Part shown: piece after piece, positions 35,966-55,175 of the stretch
Position numbering within the stretch: position 1 is the stretch's first letter
How the letters are laid out: every line of letters begins with the position of its first letter
Assembly (NCBI GenBank): GCA_009668205.1
Contig: WJYM01000002.1
Span: 372,001 to 436,000, forward strand
DNA length: 64,000 bases
Direction of reading: 5' to 3'
Source: Enterobacteriaceae bacterium RIT691
GTDB lineage: Bacteria; Pseudomonadota; Gammaproteobacteria; Enterobacterales; Enterobacteriaceae
Program-made: the position numbers and the translations under genes
The notes under the pieces: model-generated
The model's database searches: none
What the model was told of the DNA's origin: nothing
The model's input: the letters and a program-made list of their open reading frames with translations, nothing else

Positions 35966-35985
35966 TTAGTAAAAGTTTTACTAAA
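35966..35985. promoter_or_regulatory. EbgR operator-like palindrome upstream of ebgR
   Basis: TTAGTAAAAGTTTTACTAAA is a near-perfect dyad and matches the ebgA operator at 37220. A half site TTTTACTAAA follows at 36022-36031. It suggests autoregulation of ebgR and perhaps control of ygjH. Confidence 0.65.
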
Positions 35986-36030
35986 TAATCACACCATAGC
36001 GGGCAAAAGGGATCAACGGATTTTTACTAA

Positions 36031-37074
<1,044 letters not shown>

Positions 37075-37080
37075 ACCCCA

Positions 37081-37152
37081 TGCCGGGTGGCGGCTACGCC
37101 TGACCCGGCCTACGTGTGAATTGTAGGCCCGGTAAGCGCAGCGCCACCGGGC
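37081..37152. repeat. REP/BIME element
   Basis: TGCCGGGTGGCGGCTACGCC with inverted partner GTAGGCCCGGTAAGCGCAGC and CCACCGGGCA lies between ebgR and ebgA. Confidence 0.85.
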
Positions 37153-37195
37153 AATAAACTCATCCCCCCTCCCCCTATTTTCGTGATTCGGTTAA

Positions 37196-44654
<7,459 letters not shown>

Positions 44655-44662
44655 TTTGTCAG

Positions 44663-44740
44663 TGCCCGGTGGCGGCGTGCGCCTTACCGGGCCTACACGA
44701 TCGGACTCGTAGGCCGGGCAAACGCAGTGCCGCCCGGCAG
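44663..44740. repeat. REP/BIME element
   Basis: TGCCCGGTGGCGGCGTGCGC and partner GTAGGCCGGGCAAACGCAGT, CCGCCCGGCA between the convergent 3' ends of ygjK and lsrG. Confidence 0.85.
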
Positions 44741-44744
44741 TCCT

Positions 44745-45041
44745 TCACACCTCAGGCAGCAACCCGACGAAACTACGTTTCTTGCGCGGTTCCGACATCA
44801 TCGCATCAAGCTTTTCCACGCAGGCCAGATAGTGCGGGGTTTTCTTGTGCGCCAATACCGCGTCATCATCGGTGTAGGCTTCATAGATAAAAAAGCGGGT
44901 TTGCACCTCCGGGTCCTGCAATACATCGAAGCGCAGATTGCCCGGCTCCTGGAGTGCGCCTTCGTGATTGGCGCGAAACACCTCGAGAAAATCGTCAACC
45001 CGCTCCGGTTTGATGTTGATCTCTACCAGCGTCACGTTCAT
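44745..45041 (-). CDS. lsrG: (4S)-4-hydroxy-5-phosphonooxypentane-2,3-dione isomerase LsrG
   Basis: A 98-aa dimeric ferredoxin-like (ABM) protein that isomerises phospho-AI-2 for breakdown. Start [20 protein letters not shown] at 45041; the stop of lsrF overlaps (ATGA). Conserved: [20 protein letters not shown] and [15 protein letters not shown], with a His and Arg near the active site. It is the last gene of the lsrACDBFG operon. Confidence 0.94.
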   Translation of the reverse strand: MNVTLVEINIKPERVDDFLEVFRANHEGALQEPGNLRFDVLQDPEVQTRFFIYEAYTDDDAVLAHKKTPHYLACVEKLDAMMSEPRKKRSFVGLLPEV

Positions 45042-45925
45042 TGGCCTTCCCCCTGCTTTTCTTCCTGCCAGAACTGGTACGCCTCGCGCGCGCGCATATT
45101 CTCGTGGACCACTTTTTTCACGGCTTTCAGCATCGCCAGCGGGGCGCTGGACTGGAAAATGTTGCGCCCCATGTCCACGCCGGACGCGCCCTGATCGATA
45201 GCCCGCCAGCACATCTCCAGCGCTTCGTGTTCCGGCAGTTTTTTCCCACCAGCAATCACAATCGGCACCGGGCAGCTGGCGGTCACTTTTTCAAAGCCCT
45301 CTTCCACGAAGTAGGTTTTGACGAAGGTCGCCCCCATTTCTGCGGCAATACGGCTTGCCAGCGAGAAGTAACGGGCGTCACGCGTCATCTCTTTGCCGAC
45401 CCCCGTCACCGCCAGCACCGGCATGCCATAGCGATTGCCCGCATCCACCAGCTTGATGATATTGCTGATCGACTGATGCTCATATTCACTGCCGATATAC
45501 ACCTGCGCCGCCACTGCGGCGACGTTCAGGCGCAGCGCGTCCTCCATCGTCACCGCCACACACTCGTTGGACAGCTCGCTCAGTATCGAGTTGCCGCCGG
45601 AAGCGCGCAGCACCACCGGTTTGTTGGTCGCTGCGGGAACGGTGCTGCGCAGAATACCGCGCGTGCACATCAGCACGTCCGTCTCTCCAAACAGCGGCGC
45701 AATCGACAAATCAATGCGCTCAAGCCCGGTGGTTGGCCCCTGAAAATAGCCGTGGTCAAAGGCCAGCATCACCGTGCGGTTGCTTTGCGGATTGAAAATT
45801 CGGGCGAGCCGCGACTGCATACCCCACTCCAGAGAGCCGCAGCCCTTCAGGGCATAAAGCGTATTCTTCTGCGGGCGGTCGAGCCCAAAGTCTTTACCGT
45901 CTTTGATATCGTCTAAATCAGCCAT
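45038..45925 (-). CDS. lsrF: 3-hydroxy-5-phosphonooxypentane-2,4-dione thiolase LsrF
   Basis: A 295-aa class I aldolase-fold enzyme that transfers the acetyl group of degraded phospho-AI-2 to CoA. Segments: [20 protein letters not shown] (barrel start), [40 protein letters not shown] with a Lys at the aldolase position, and [20 protein letters not shown]. It overlaps lsrG by 4 bp and lies 11 bp after lsrB. Confidence 0.95.
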   Translation of the reverse strand: MADLDDIKDGKDFGLDRPQKNTLYALKGCGSLEWGMQSRLARIFNPQSNRTVMLAFDHGYFQGPTTGLERIDLSIAPLFGETDVLMCTRGILRSTVPAATNKPVVLRASGGNSILSELSNECVAVTMEDALRLNVAAVAAQVYIGSEYEHQSISNIIKLVDAGNRYGMPVLAVTGVGKEMTRDARYFSLASRIAAEMGATFVKTYFVEEGFEKVTASCPVPIVIAGGKKLPEHEALEMCWRAIDQGASGVDMGRNIFQSSAPLAMLKAVKKVVHENMRAREAYQFWQEEKQGEGQ

Positions 45926-45936
45926 TGTTCCCTCCC

Positions 45937-46950
45937 TCAGAAATCGTATTTGCCAATGTTGTCTTTGGTGAAGACCACGCGTTCCGGCAGCAGCACAATG
46001 CCGTTCCCTTTCGCTTCATACTGGTAGCCCTGCACGCTGTTCGGCTCGACTTTCAACTCGCCAATGTCTTTCACCGCTACGCTATCCCCTACGTTCAAAT
46101 CGCCTTTTTTCAGCAGGTGATCGGCGACGTTAACCGCAATTTTGCCCTGCTCCACCACGTCCCACAGGCCAAAGGCTTTTACGGTGCCGCGCTCAACGTA
46201 CGGACGCATCACGTTTGGCGTGCTGAAGCCGACGATCGCCACCCCTTCGCGCTTCAGGTTTTCTGCGGCCTGGGCTGCCGCGGGTAAGGCGTTCGCATCC
46301 GGGGCGATAATCGCATCGAGATCCGGATACGCTTTCAGAATACTTTCAGCCGTTTGCAGGGATTTAGTGGCATCGTTATAGCCAAACTGGGTGGTGACGA
46401 TTTGCCACTGCGGATGGTCTTTGGCGATTTTGGCTTTCGCTTCTTTCACCCACTGATTTTGATCCGTCACGGTGGGACTTGAGTAGAAGAACGCGACTTT
46501 GGCATCGGGCTTGGTGACCTGTTTTCCCGCCATATCCACCAGCAGGCCGCCCAGCTGCTCTGGCGTGCCCTGGTTGATGTAAATGCTGCGGCACTCCGGT
46601 TTGGTGTCAGAGTCCCAGGTCAGCACCTTCACCCCGCGTTGCATCGCGCGTTTCAGCGCCGGACAAAGACCGTCCGGCGAGACGGCGGATACGATAATCG
46701 CGTTATAGCCCTGATTGACGAAGTTGTTGATAAGCTGTACCTGGCCGGAGACGCTTGGCTCGGTTGGGCCGTCGTAGGTCACATCGGCCCCCAGCTGCTT
46801 GCCCGCTTCTTTCGCGCCGTTGCCGCCGCTGGTAAAGAAGCCCACCCCCACCAGTTTCGGGATAAACGCGATTCTGTCTGCCGCCTGCACGGCGACGACG
46901 CTCATTGCCAGCGCCAGGGCGCTCAGTTGCACACACAGTTTTGCTTTCAT
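45937..46950 (-). CDS. lsrB: AI-2 ABC importer substrate-binding protein LsrB
   Basis: Periplasmic receptor for the furanosyl form of AI-2. Start at the ATG at 46950 ([20 protein letters not shown], signal peptide ending VQA-A); 337 aa. The ribose-binding fold shows [39 protein letters not shown] and [19 protein letters not shown]; the Asp of DSD and residues in the hinge contact the ligand in Salmonella LsrB. The frame opens up to 47010, but that overlaps lsrD. Confidence 0.95.
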   Translation of the reverse strand: MKAKLCVQLSALALAMSVVAVQAADRIAFIPKLVGVGFFTSGGNGAKEAGKQLGADVTYDGPTEPSVSGQVQLINNFVNQGYNAIIVSAVSPDGLCPALKRAMQRGVKVLTWDSDTKPECRSIYINQGTPEQLGGLLVDMAGKQVTKPDAKVAFFYSSPTVTDQNQWVKEAKAKIAKDHPQWQIVTTQFGYNDATKSLQTAESILKAYPDLDAIIAPDANALPAAAQAAENLKREGVAIVGFSTPNVMRPYVERGTVKAFGLWDVVEQGKIAVNVADHLLKKGDLNVGDSVAVKDIGELKVEPNSVQGYQYEAKGNGIVLLPERVVFTKDNIGKYDF

Positions 46951-46951
46951 C

Positions 46952-47944
46952 TTATGCTCCGATTGTTTTGCGCGTAAGAAGCCGACGCCACACCGTGCGC
47001 ACCCCTTCACGATGCAGACTCAGCGAACGTCCCATCACCACGACCACCAACAGCGCCCCGGACAGCGCGCTCGATACCTGATTCGGGATCCCGACCATCT
47101 GTAAACCCTGTTGCAGATACCCCACCAGCAAGGCCGCCAGCGCGGTACCGATAACCGACCCCGAACCCCCGTAAATATTGGCCCCGCCGAGCACCGCGGC
47201 GGTCAGCGCGGGCATCAGCAAGTCCCGCCCTAAATCCGAGCGTGCCGAACCAAAATAGGAGACCAGAATCACTGCCGCGATGGCGGAAGCCAAACCGACC
47301 AGGCCGTACAGCGCGTAAGGCATCCCGTTGACCGACAGCGCGGCATAGCGAGCCGCCCGAGGGTTTTGCCCAAGCAGGAAGAGATGGCGGCCAAAGCGCC
47401 CACGGTGCGCCAGCAGCCAGAAGAAAAAGGTCATGACGATAAACAGCACCAGCGGAACGGGCATCCCCAGCAGCGTCAGATTGGCAAACGCGGTGAAGCT
47501 GTCAGGAAAACCGCCAATACCTTCATAGCCCGTCGCCCCGGCCATTCCGGAAAGCAGCAGCGCGCCGCCGCCGTATAAATAAAGCGTGCCCAGGGTGATA
47601 ACCAGCGGGCTGATCCCGGTGTAGTGGATAAGCGCGGCGTTAATCACGCCGCACAGCAGCCCGAGCGCCAACGTCAGCGGAACGGCAACGCTCATCGGCC
47701 AGCCCGCCTGCATCATCACGCCCAATGCAATCGCACACAGGCCAATGGTCGAGCCGAGCGAAATATCGATCCCACCGCTGATGATCACCAGCGTCAGCGG
47801 CAGCGCCACAATGCCGATGCAGATGAAATCGCTGGTGCTAAACAGCAGCATATTCACATCCAGCATGCGAGGATTAAGGGCACCAAACAGCAGGATTTCT
47901 AACACCAGCAGAACAAGCAGCGCGCTTTCCCAGTTGAGCTTCAT
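46952..47944 (-). CDS. lsrD: AI-2 ABC importer permease LsrD
   Basis: A 330-aa ribose-type permease with about ten hydrophobic segments. [20 protein letters not shown] is the conserved family motif. It pairs with LsrC. The start abuts the lsrC stop, so translation is likely coupled. Confidence 0.95.
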   Translation of the reverse strand: MKLNWESALLVLLVLEILLFGALNPRMLDVNMLLFSTSDFICIGIVALPLTLVIISGGIDISLGSTIGLCAIALGVMMQAGWPMSVAVPLTLALGLLCGVINAALIHYTGISPLVITLGTLYLYGGGALLLSGMAGATGYEGIGGFPDSFTAFANLTLLGMPVPLVLFIVMTFFFWLLAHRGRFGRHLFLLGQNPRAARYAALSVNGMPYALYGLVGLASAIAAVILVSYFGSARSDLGRDLLMPALTAAVLGGANIYGGSGSVIGTALAALLVGYLQQGLQMVGIPNQVSSALSGALLVVVVMGRSLSLHREGVRTVWRRLLTRKTIGA

Positions 47945-48979
47945 TTACGCCACCTCTTTGTTTTTACGCTTTGGAAAGGGGCTGACGCGTTTTCCCCCTT
48001 TATTTCCTGGCTGGAAACGGCTGTATTTCAGCGCCCGCTGGTGACGGGCCAGCGCCTGACGCAGACGCCCATCCAGCACCAATACCCCGAGGAGCACCAT
48101 CCCGGCGATAAAGTCGTTCCACCAGGCAGGCAGTTTGAACAGCACCAGAACCGTATCGATTTGGGTGAGGAAGAATGCGCCGAGGAAAGCGCCAATCAGC
48201 GTGCCGGTACCGCCGAGCAGTGAAACCCCGCCCAACACGCAGGCGGCGATGGCTTTCATCTCCAGCCCGCTGCCGGTCTGATTCGGCACAAAGCCAATCT
48301 GCGCGGCGAAGATGATGCCGCCGCAGGCCGCGAGCATACCGTTGAAGGTAAAGGCCAGCATGCGCGTACGGTTCACGCCCACGCCCAGCTGGCGCGCGGC
48401 GGCGAGGTTGTCGCCAACCGCATAAAAATCGCGGCCAAAAGTGGTGCGAGCCAGCAGCCATGCGCCCGCCAGCAGAAGCCCCAACGTCAGCCAGCCTAAT
48501 GAGGAGATCCCCAACAACACCGGTTCCGAGAGCGCTTTCAGGCTGTCCGGCAGCCCTTCAATCCATTTGCCGCCGGTCCACAGCAGCATCACCCCGCGAT
48601 ACAACCCCAGCGTGCCCAGGGTGGCAACAATCGCCGGAATGCGGAAACCCACCACCAGCAGCCCGTTGAAGGCCCCGGCCAGCGCGCCAATCGCCAACGC
48701 AAACACTATCGCCACCGGTAAGCCGTAACCGTTGTTCAGCGCCACGCCAACCGCAATCGCGCTCAGGCCGACGGTCGACCCCACCGACACGTCGATATTG
48801 CGGGTCAGCATCACCAGCGCCGCGCCCAACGCCAGCAGGCACAGGATTTGCGAGCTGGAGAAAATCATCGCCAGCGTTTGCAGGCTAAAGTAGGCAGGGT
48901 TGAGCGCCACCAGCACGGCAAACAGCACCACGATGGCGAGAAAGGCGCTGAGTTCACGGTTTTTCAGTAACGTCTTCAT
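47945..48979 (-). CDS. lsrC: AI-2 ABC importer permease LsrC
   Basis: A 344-aa permease with about ten membrane segments. [20 protein letters not shown] is the motif shared with RbsC-like permeases; a basic C-terminus (KNKEVA) follows. It overlaps lsrA by 4 bp (ATGA). Confidence 0.95.
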   Translation of the reverse strand: MKTLLKNRELSAFLAIVVLFAVLVALNPAYFSLQTLAMIFSSSQILCLLALGAALVMLTRNIDVSVGSTVGLSAIAVGVALNNGYGLPVAIVFALAIGALAGAFNGLLVVGFRIPAIVATLGTLGLYRGVMLLWTGGKWIEGLPDSLKALSEPVLLGISSLGWLTLGLLLAGAWLLARTTFGRDFYAVGDNLAAARQLGVGVNRTRMLAFTFNGMLAACGGIIFAAQIGFVPNQTGSGLEMKAIAACVLGGVSLLGGTGTLIGAFLGAFFLTQIDTVLVLFKLPAWWNDFIAGMVLLGVLVLDGRLRQALARHQRALKYSRFQPGNKGGKRVSPFPKRKNKEVA

Positions 48980-50463
48980 GCCTGCCCTCCAAACGCCAGC
49001 GTCATCATCCGCTCAACGCTGATGGCCTGGCTTGCCAGCTCGCCGCTCAGGTGGCCCTGATGCATCACCAGCACCCGATCTGCCAGGCCCGGGAACTCAT
49101 CGACATCGCTGGAAATCATCAGCACCGCCACGTTTTGCGCCGCCACGCTTTTCAGCAGCTGGTAGATATCCGCGCGGGCGGAGACGTCCACCCCGCGCGT
49201 CGGTTCGTCCACAATCAGCAGCAAAGGATTCGCCTCCAGACAACGCGCCAGCAGGACCTTTTGCTGGTTGCCGCCGGACAGCGTGCGCACGGGCTGATCC
49301 GCATCGTTCAACTTGATGCCCAGCGCCCGGTGATAACGCTCCACCACCGCCGCTTCGCGCTTGCCCTCCTGCCACAGAGAAGGCTGATTAAAGAGAACCG
49401 TGTTCCAGCGGATGGGCGCATCCAGAAACAGCCCGGATACCTGACGATCCTCCGGCAGATACACCAGACCGCTCGCCAGACGCGCACGGGTGCTGTCACG
49501 GCTGATGTCACGATTCTCCAGCCACACCCGCCCGGCCCGCACCGGACGCAGGCCGTACAGCGTTTCCGCAAATTCAGTGCGCCCGGATCCCACCAGCCCT
49601 GCCAGGCCAACAATTTCGCCCGCGTGGATCTCAAAGCTGAGATCGATAAATCCTTCGCCGGTCAGGTCTTCCACCCGCAGCACGGGGAAATCCTGCGGCT
49701 GCGTGCGCCGATTGCCGGGCAGCGCCAGCCACAGCTTTTGCGTGTCGCTCAGATCTTTATCCCGGCTGACGGGGGTCATCGCGGCGATCAGTTCAGCGTC
49801 GCGGTGATCGCTCGTTGCACCGCTTAACACCACGGCACCGTCACGCATCACGGAGACATGGTCTGCCAGCGCGCGGATCTCCGGCAGCTTGTGCGAAATG
49901 AACACAATCCCGACGCCCAGACTCTGTAAAGCACGGATCTGGCGGAACAGCCGCTCGGTTTCGCCGGGCGTTAATGACGCCGTGGGTTCATCAAGGATCA
50001 GGATCTGCGCCTCGCGCATGAGGCCACGGAGGATCTCCACCATTTGCTGATCCGCCACTTCCAGGGTGCTGGCGGAAGCCTGAAGATTCAGCTGGCAGTT
50101 CAGCTGCATGAGTTTTTCGGCCAGTCTGGCGTCGATATCCGGCAGACGCGGCAGGCGAAACAGGATGTTTTCCTTTACCGTCAGATTGGGAAACAGCATC
50201 GGCTCCTGCGGCACCAGATAGATCCCCAGCTGATGCGCCTGCCCCGGCTTAAGACGCGCAAAAGATTTCCCATTGACGATCAGTTCACCTTCATCCGGCG
50301 TTTCCACCCCGGCGACGATCTTCATCAGCGTCGATTTTCCCGCACCGTTGCCGCCCATCAGCGCATGCACCTGGCCTGAAAGCAGTGTGAAATCAATGCC
50401 TTTTAGCACGGCAACGCCGGAGAAATGCTTGCGAATTTGGCGGGCTTCAATCAGTGGCTGCAT
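48976..50463 (-). CDS. lsrA: AI-2 ABC importer ATPase LsrA
   Basis: A 495-aa tandem ATPase. Start at the ATG at 50463 ([20 protein letters not shown]). The first domain has Walker [12 protein letters not shown] and Walker [15 protein letters not shown]; the second has the degenerate Walker [13 protein letters not shown], signature [15 protein letters not shown] and [12 protein letters not shown]. First gene of lsrACDBFG, divergent from lsrRK with an LsrR-like palindrome between. Confidence 0.96.
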   Translation of the reverse strand: MQPLIEARQIRKHFSGVAVLKGIDFTLLSGQVHALMGGNGAGKSTLMKIVAGVETPDEGELIVNGKSFARLKPGQAHQLGIYLVPQEPMLFPNLTVKENILFRLPRLPDIDARLAEKLMQLNCQLNLQASASTLEVADQQMVEILRGLMREAQILILDEPTASLTPGETERLFRQIRALQSLGVGIVFISHKLPEIRALADHVSVMRDGAVVLSGATSDHRDAELIAAMTPVSRDKDLSDTQKLWLALPGNRRTQPQDFPVLRVEDLTGEGFIDLSFEIHAGEIVGLAGLVGSGRTEFAETLYGLRPVRAGRVWLENRDISRDSTRARLASGLVYLPEDRQVSGLFLDAPIRWNTVLFNQPSLWQEGKREAAVVERYHRALGIKLNDADQPVRTLSGGNQQKVLLARCLEANPLLLIVDEPTRGVDVSARADIYQLLKSVAAQNVAVLMISSDVDEFPGLADRVLVMHQGHLSGELASQAISVERMMTLAFGGQA

Positions 50464-50476
50464 GATCGCCTCTCGG

Positions 50477-50511
50477 TTGAACAAATGATTTTTAGAATTA
50501 ATAATGTTCAA
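50477..50511. promoter_or_regulatory. LsrR-like operator between lsrA and lsrR
   Basis: Inverted arms TTGAACA (50477-50483) and TGTTCAA (50505-50511) flank 21 AT-rich bases, in the divergent lsrA-lsrR region. LsrR binds long dyads there in E. coli; phospho-AI-2 releases it. Confidence 0.6.
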
Positions 50512-50680
50512 AAGCGTAGACGGTGAACTATATTTACAACCGTGCAAGGATCACAGTTTTATGCTTTCGATCGTCTTATACCGGCTGTGAGCAATGAATG
50601 ATCGGTTTTGCCAGTGGCTTCACATTTTCGGGCCATGCAACCGCGAACATATGATCTAGATTTTTATAAGAGTTCACTTT

Positions 50681-51649
50681 ATGAGCGAAAAACGCATTGA
50701 GGAAAGCCGCTACGCCGGTCTGGCGCTGGCGGAAGAGGAACTGGTGGCGCGCGTGGCATGGTGTTACTACCACGACGGGCTGACCCAAAACGACATCGGC
50801 GAGCGCCTTGGCCTGCCGCGTTTAAAAATTTCCCGATTACTGGAAAAAGGCAGGCAGTCCGGGGTGATCCGCGTGCAGATCAACTCGCGTTACGAAGGCT
50901 GTCTGGCGCTGGAAACCGCGCTACAGCAGCGCTTTGGTCTGAAGATCACTCGCGTTTTGCCCGCCCTCAATACGCCACCGATGAACGTGCGATTAGGGAT
51001 TGGCGCGGCGCAATCGCTGATGGGCGTACTGGCGCCAGGACAGCTGCTGGCGGTCGGGTTTGGTGAAGCCACCATGAGCTGCCTTCAGCATCTCAGTGGG
51101 TTTATCGGCTCGCAGCAAATCCGTCTGGTGACGCTTTCCGGCGGCGTTGGGCCCTATATGACCGGCATCGGCCAGTTGGATGCGGCGTGTAGCGTCAGCA
51201 TGATCCCGGCCCCCTTACGCGTTTCATCGCCGGAAGTGGCCGAGATCTTACGCCGTGAATCAAGCGTCCGTGATGTGATCTTAGCGGCAGGTGCCGCCGA
51301 TGCCGCGGTGGTGGGTATTGGCGCTATCGATCAGCGGAAAGACGCCACGATCCTGCGTTCCGGCTACATCAGCGAAGGCGAACAGCTGATGTACGCCCGC
51401 AAAGGCGCGGTCGGCGATATCCTCGGCTATTTCCTGCAAGCCGACGGACAGCGCGTGGAAGGGCTTGAAATCCATCGGGAACTGCTGGGCGTGACCCTGG
51501 ATGAACTGGCGCAACTGCCGACCATCGTCGGCGTGGCGGGCGGAGAAGAGAAAGCGCAGGCTATTTACGCCGCCCTCATCGGCAAGCGCATCAACGGCCT
51601 GGTAACGGAAGAGACAACAGCACGCGCGGTGCTGTCGCTGGCGGGCTAA
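50681..51649 (+). CDS. lsrR: lsr operon repressor LsrR
   Basis: A 322-aa SorC/DeoR-type regulator. The N-terminal helix-turn-helix covers [20 protein letters not shown]; the C-terminal sugar-phosphate-binding domain has [36 protein letters not shown] and [17 protein letters not shown]. It represses lsrA and lsrR until phospho-AI-2 binds. lsrK follows after 39 bp on the same strand. Confidence 0.95.
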   Translation: MSEKRIEESRYAGLALAEEELVARVAWCYYHDGLTQNDIGERLGLPRLKISRLLEKGRQSGVIRVQINSRYEGCLALETALQQRFGLKITRVLPALNTPPMNVRLGIGAAQSLMGVLAPGQLLAVGFGEATMSCLQHLSGFIGSQQIRLVTLSGGVGPYMTGIGQLDAACSVSMIPAPLRVSSPEVAEILRRESSVRDVILAAGAADAAVVGIGAIDQRKDATILRSGYISEGEQLMYARKGAVGDILGYFLQADGQRVEGLEIHRELLGVTLDELAQLPTIVGVAGGEEKAQAIYAALIGKRINGLVTEETTARAVLSLAG

Positions 51650-51688
51650 TCCGCCGGGTGCCGCGCGACAACAAGCGAGGCGCATGTC

Positions 51689-53263
51689 ATGAGTTACCTT
51701 TTAGCGTTAGACGCAGGCACAGGCAGCATCCGGGCGGTGATTTTCGATCTGGCAGGCCGCCAGATAGCGGTCGGACAGGCTGAATGGAAGCACCTGAGCG
51801 TCGAAGGCGTTCCCGGTTCCATGGAGTTTGATCTCAGCCTTAACTGGCAACTGGCCTGCCAGTGCATTCGTCAGGCGCTGGAACGCGCCAACCTGAGCGG
51901 TGCCGATATTCAGTCCGTGGCCTGCTGTTCGATGCGCGAAGGCATTGTGCTCTACAACCGCAACGGCGAGGCCATTTGGGCCTGCGCCAACGTCGACGCT
52001 CGCGCCAGTCGGGAAGTTGCCGAGCTCAAAGAGATCCACGATTACCGCTTCGAGTCCGAGGTATATGACGTCTCCGGGCAGACGCTGGCGCTCTCCGCAA
52101 TGCCGCGTTTGCTGTGGCTGGCTCACCATCGCCCGGATATCTACCGCAACGCGGCAACCATCACCATGATAAGCGACTGGCTGGCGGCAAAACTCTCCGG
52201 TGAGCTGGCCGTTGATCCCTCTAACGCCGGCACGACCGGCATGCTGGATCTGTTCAGCCGCGACTGGCGACCAGGCCTGTTAGATATGGCGGGCTTACGC
52301 GCGGATATCCTCTCTCCGGTCAAAGAAACGGGCACCGTGCTCGGCGCGATAACGCAAGACGCGGCGCAGCAAAGCGGCCTGCGTGCGGGCACCCCTGTGG
52401 TCATGGGCGGCGGCGATGTGCAGTTGGGCTGTCTGGGTCTTGGGGTTGTTCGTCCAGGGCAGACCGCCGTACTGGGCGGCACCTTCTGGCAGCAGGTGGT
52501 GAATTTGCCGGAGGTCCGCACCGATCCGGAAATGAATATTCGGGTGAACCCTCACGTCATTCCCGGCATGGCACAGGCGGAATCAATCAGTTTCTTTACC
52601 GGTTTAACCATGCGCTGGTTCCGCGATGCGTTTTGCGCAGAAGAAAAGCTGATCGCCGAACGCCTGGGCACCGACACCTATGCGCTGCTGGAAGAGATGG
52701 CGAGCCGCGTACCGGCAGGCTCGCACGGGGTGATGCCGATTTTCTCTGACGCCATGCATTTCAAGCAGTGGTACCACGCCGCGCCGTCGTTTATTAACCT
52801 CTCCATCGACCCGGAAAAATGCAACAAAGCGACGCTGTTCCGTGCACTGGAAGAGAATGCGGCGATTGTCTCCGCCTGCAACCTGGCGCAGATTTCCCAG
52901 TTCTCCGGCGTGAAGTTCGACAGCCTGGTCTTCGCGGGCGGCGGCTCAAAAGGCGCATTGTGGAGCCAGATTTTAAGCGATGTCACCGGCCTGCCGGTGC
53001 GGGTGCCTGAAGTGAAAGAAGCCACCGCGCTCGGCTGTGCGATTGCGGCAGGAACAGGTGCAGGTCTTTATCCCGATATGGCCAGCACTGGCGAAAAACT
53101 GGTGACCTGGAGCCGGGTCTTCACCCCCAACCGCGAGCACCGGGAGCTTTACAAAGGCATGCTGGAGAAATGGCAAAAAGTGTACGCCGACCAGCTCGGC
53201 CTGGTCGACAGCGGCCTGACGACGTCGATGTGGCAGGCTCCGGGGCTCGGGCGCGCAGGCTAA
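51689..53263 (+). CDS. lsrK: autoinducer-2 kinase LsrK
   Basis: A 524-aa FGGY-family kinase that phosphorylates AI-2 in the cytoplasm, trapping it and making the LsrR inducer. [20 protein letters not shown] is the N-terminal phosphate motif; [20 protein letters not shown] and the FGGY signature near [20 protein letters not shown] are clear. The longer overlapping hydrolase frame that reaches back into this gene is rejected. Confidence 0.95.
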   Translation: MSYLLALDAGTGSIRAVIFDLAGRQIAVGQAEWKHLSVEGVPGSMEFDLSLNWQLACQCIRQALERANLSGADIQSVACCSMREGIVLYNRNGEAIWACANVDARASREVAELKEIHDYRFESEVYDVSGQTLALSAMPRLLWLAHHRPDIYRNAATITMISDWLAAKLSGELAVDPSNAGTTGMLDLFSRDWRPGLLDMAGLRADILSPVKETGTVLGAITQDAAQQSGLRAGTPVVMGGGDVQLGCLGLGVVRPGQTAVLGGTFWQQVVNLPEVRTDPEMNIRVNPHVIPGMAQAESISFFTGLTMRWFRDAFCAEEKLIAERLGTDTYALLEEMASRVPAGSHGVMPIFSDAMHFKQWYHAAPSFINLSIDPEKCNKATLFRALEENAAIVSACNLAQISQFSGVKFDSLVFAGGGSKGALWSQILSDVTGLPVRVPEVKEATALGCAIAAGTGAGLYPDMASTGEKLVTWSRVFTPNREHRELYKGMLEKWQKVYADQLGLVDSGLTTSMWQAPGLGRAG

Positions 53264-53397
53264 CGCACTTTGTATCACAACGTATCAGCCCCCTGATGGC
53301 TTACACAGGCATGAAAAATCGGGGGGTTATGAACACATTCCCCTTACATCCGCATGTTGAGATAGCTCCGTCAAACAAACACACTGGAGTGACCATC

Positions 53398-54387
53398 ATG
53401 CTGAACACATTGACCACCTCAACCCTGATTGCGGCCCTTTCCCTTGCCACCGTCTCGGCCTGCCAGGCCGAGGACACCACTTTCAATTTTAATCAACAGC
53501 AACACGTGAATGCAGGCGTGCTGAACGTAGGCTACATCGATATCGGCCCGAAAAATGGCCAGGCCGTCATTCTGCTGCACGGCTGGCCCTACGACGCCCA
53601 CAGCTTTGCCGATGTCGCCCCGCGCCTGGCGAAACAGGGCTATCGGGTGATCGTCCCTGACCTACGCGGTTTTGGCAGCACCCACTTTATTTCTGCAAAC
53701 ACACCCCGCAACGGGCAGCCCTCCGCACTGGCGAAAGATACCGTAGATTTGATGGACGCGCTGAACATCAAACAAGCCGTTTTCGCAGGCTATGACTGGG
53801 GTGCGCGTACGGCGGATATCGTGGCAGCGCTGTGGCCTGAGCGGGTGAAAGCGCTGGTGTCGGTTAGCGGCTACCTGATCAGCAGCCAGCAGGTAGGTGA
53901 AAAACCGCTGCCGCCAAAAGCGGAACAACAGTGGTGGTATCAGTTCTATTTCGCGACCCCGCGCGGGGCGGCGGGCTATTCACAGAATACTCATGATTTC
54001 GCCAAACTGATCTGGCAGCAGGCATCTCCAGGCTGGAAATTCAGCGATGCGACCTTCAACGTCAGCGCCACATCGCTGGATAACCCCGATCACGTCGCCG
54101 TGACCCTGAGCAATTACCGCTGGCGTCAGGGCCTGGAAAAAGGCGAAGCCAAATACGCCCAGTACGAACAAAAACTGGCAATGCTCCCGACCATCAGCGT
54201 ACCCACCATCACCATCGAGGGGGATGACAACGGAGCGCCGCATCCTGAACCAAAAGCCTACGCTGCCAAATTTACCGGCAAATATGAGCACCGTACTTTC
54301 AGCGGTAACATTGGGCACAATCCTCCACAGGAAGCTCCGGTTGAGTTCGCCAAAGCGGTCGCGGATGCCGACGCGCTGGCCCGCTAA
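53398..54387 (+). CDS. exported alpha/beta hydrolase (epoxide hydrolase / dehalogenase type)
   Basis: Start at the ATG at 53398 (GGAG ribosome site), 329 aa. The N-terminus MLNTLTTSTLIAALSLATVS followed by AC looks like a lipoprotein signal (V-S-A-Cys22) or a signal-peptidase I site at CQA; it has no basic residue, which is odd. The fold shows oxyanion loop HGWPYDAHSF, nucleophile elbow GYDWGART with Asp, a cap region with WWYQFYFATPRG, an acid in EGDDNG and the His in SGNIGHNPP. Asp nucleophiles occur in epoxide hydrolases and haloacetate/haloalkane dehalogenases. The substrate is unknown. A two-component system follows 47 bp downstream. Confidence 0.8.
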   Translation: MLNTLTTSTLIAALSLATVSACQAEDTTFNFNQQQHVNAGVLNVGYIDIGPKNGQAVILLHGWPYDAHSFADVAPRLAKQGYRVIVPDLRGFGSTHFISANTPRNGQPSALAKDTVDLMDALNIKQAVFAGYDWGARTADIVAALWPERVKALVSVSGYLISSQQVGEKPLPPKAEQQWWYQFYFATPRGAAGYSQNTHDFAKLIWQQASPGWKFSDATFNVSATSLDNPDHVAVTLSNYRWRQGLEKGEAKYAQYEQKLAMLPTISVPTITIEGDDNGAPHPEPKAYAAKFTGKYEHRTFSGNIGHNPPQEAPVEFAKAVADADALAR

Positions 54388-54434
54388 AAACGACTATGCT
54401 TTTTGCTGACCTATTCACTTTTCAGGAGCTTCGG

Positions 54435-55175
54435 GTGGATCATATTGATCATATCCTGGTCGTCGACGACGATCGCGACATTCGCGAACTGGTGGTCGAC
54501 TACCTGCAGAAATCCGGCTACCGCGCCAGCGGGGCAGCTAATGGCAAAGAGATGCGCGCGGCGCTGGATAAGCAGCATGTGGATTTGGTGGTGCTGGATG
54601 TGATGATGCCGGGCGACGACGGCCTGACGCTGTGTCGCCAGCTGCGCAGCGGTGAGCATAAAGATATGCCCATTCTGATGCTTACCGCTCGAAGCGATGA
54701 CTCCGACCGTATTCTTGGCCTTGAAATGGGCGCAGACGATTATCTGGTCAAACCGTTCGTGGCGCGGGAACTGCTAGCGCGCATCAAAGCTATCCTGCGA
54801 CGTTTCCGTACCCTGCCGCCAAACCTTCAGGTTTCCGAAGCCGGACGCCTGCTGGCTTTCGGCGACTGGCTGCTCGATACCACCACCCGTCATCTGATTG
54901 ATAACCAGGGGACGATCGTGGCGCTTAGCGGAGCAGAATATCGCCTGCTACGGGTGTTTCTCGATCACCCCCAGCGGGTGCTCACGCGAGACCAACTGCT
55001 CAATCTGACTCAGGGACGCGATGCCGAATTGTTTGAACGCTCTATCGATCTGCTAATTAGCCGTGTACGCCAGCGGCTGAATGATGATGCGCGAACGCCC
55101 GCCTACATCAAAACGGTACGTAGCGAGGGCTATGTGCTGTCGATGCCAGTGATCATCAAAGCGTTGCGCGAATGA
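54435..55175 (+). CDS. OmpR-family response regulator
   Basis: Start GTG at 54435 after AGGAG, 246 aa. Receiver domain: HILVVDDDRDIRELVVDYLQ (acidic pair), phospho-acceptor Asp in VVLDVMMPGDDG, switch Thr in LMLTARSDDSD and Lys in DDYLVKPFVARELLARI. A winged-helix DNA-binding domain follows (LSGAEYRLLRVFLDHPQRVL, RSIDLLISRVRQRLND, YIKTVRSEGYVLSMP). The sensor kinase gene overlaps by 4 bp. Not recognised as any named E. coli regulator; targets unknown, possibly the neighbouring hydrolase and thiol genes. Confidence 0.92.
   Translation: MDHIDHILVVDDDRDIRELVVDYLQKSGYRASGAANGKEMRAALDKQHVDLVVLDVMMPGDDGLTLCRQLRSGEHKDMPILMLTARSDDSDRILGLEMGADDYLVKPFVARELLARIKAILRRFRTLPPNLQVSEAGRLLAFGDWLLDTTTRHLIDNQGTIVALSGAEYRLLRVFLDHPQRVLTRDQLLNLTQGRDAELFERSIDLLISRVRQRLNDDARTPAYIKTVRSEGYVLSMPVIIKALRE

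Noticed and set aside
53170-53397. Upstream extension of the hydrolase frame into lsrK
   Set aside because: It overlaps the 3' end of lsrK out of frame; the ATG at 53398 has a ribosome site and a signal peptide.
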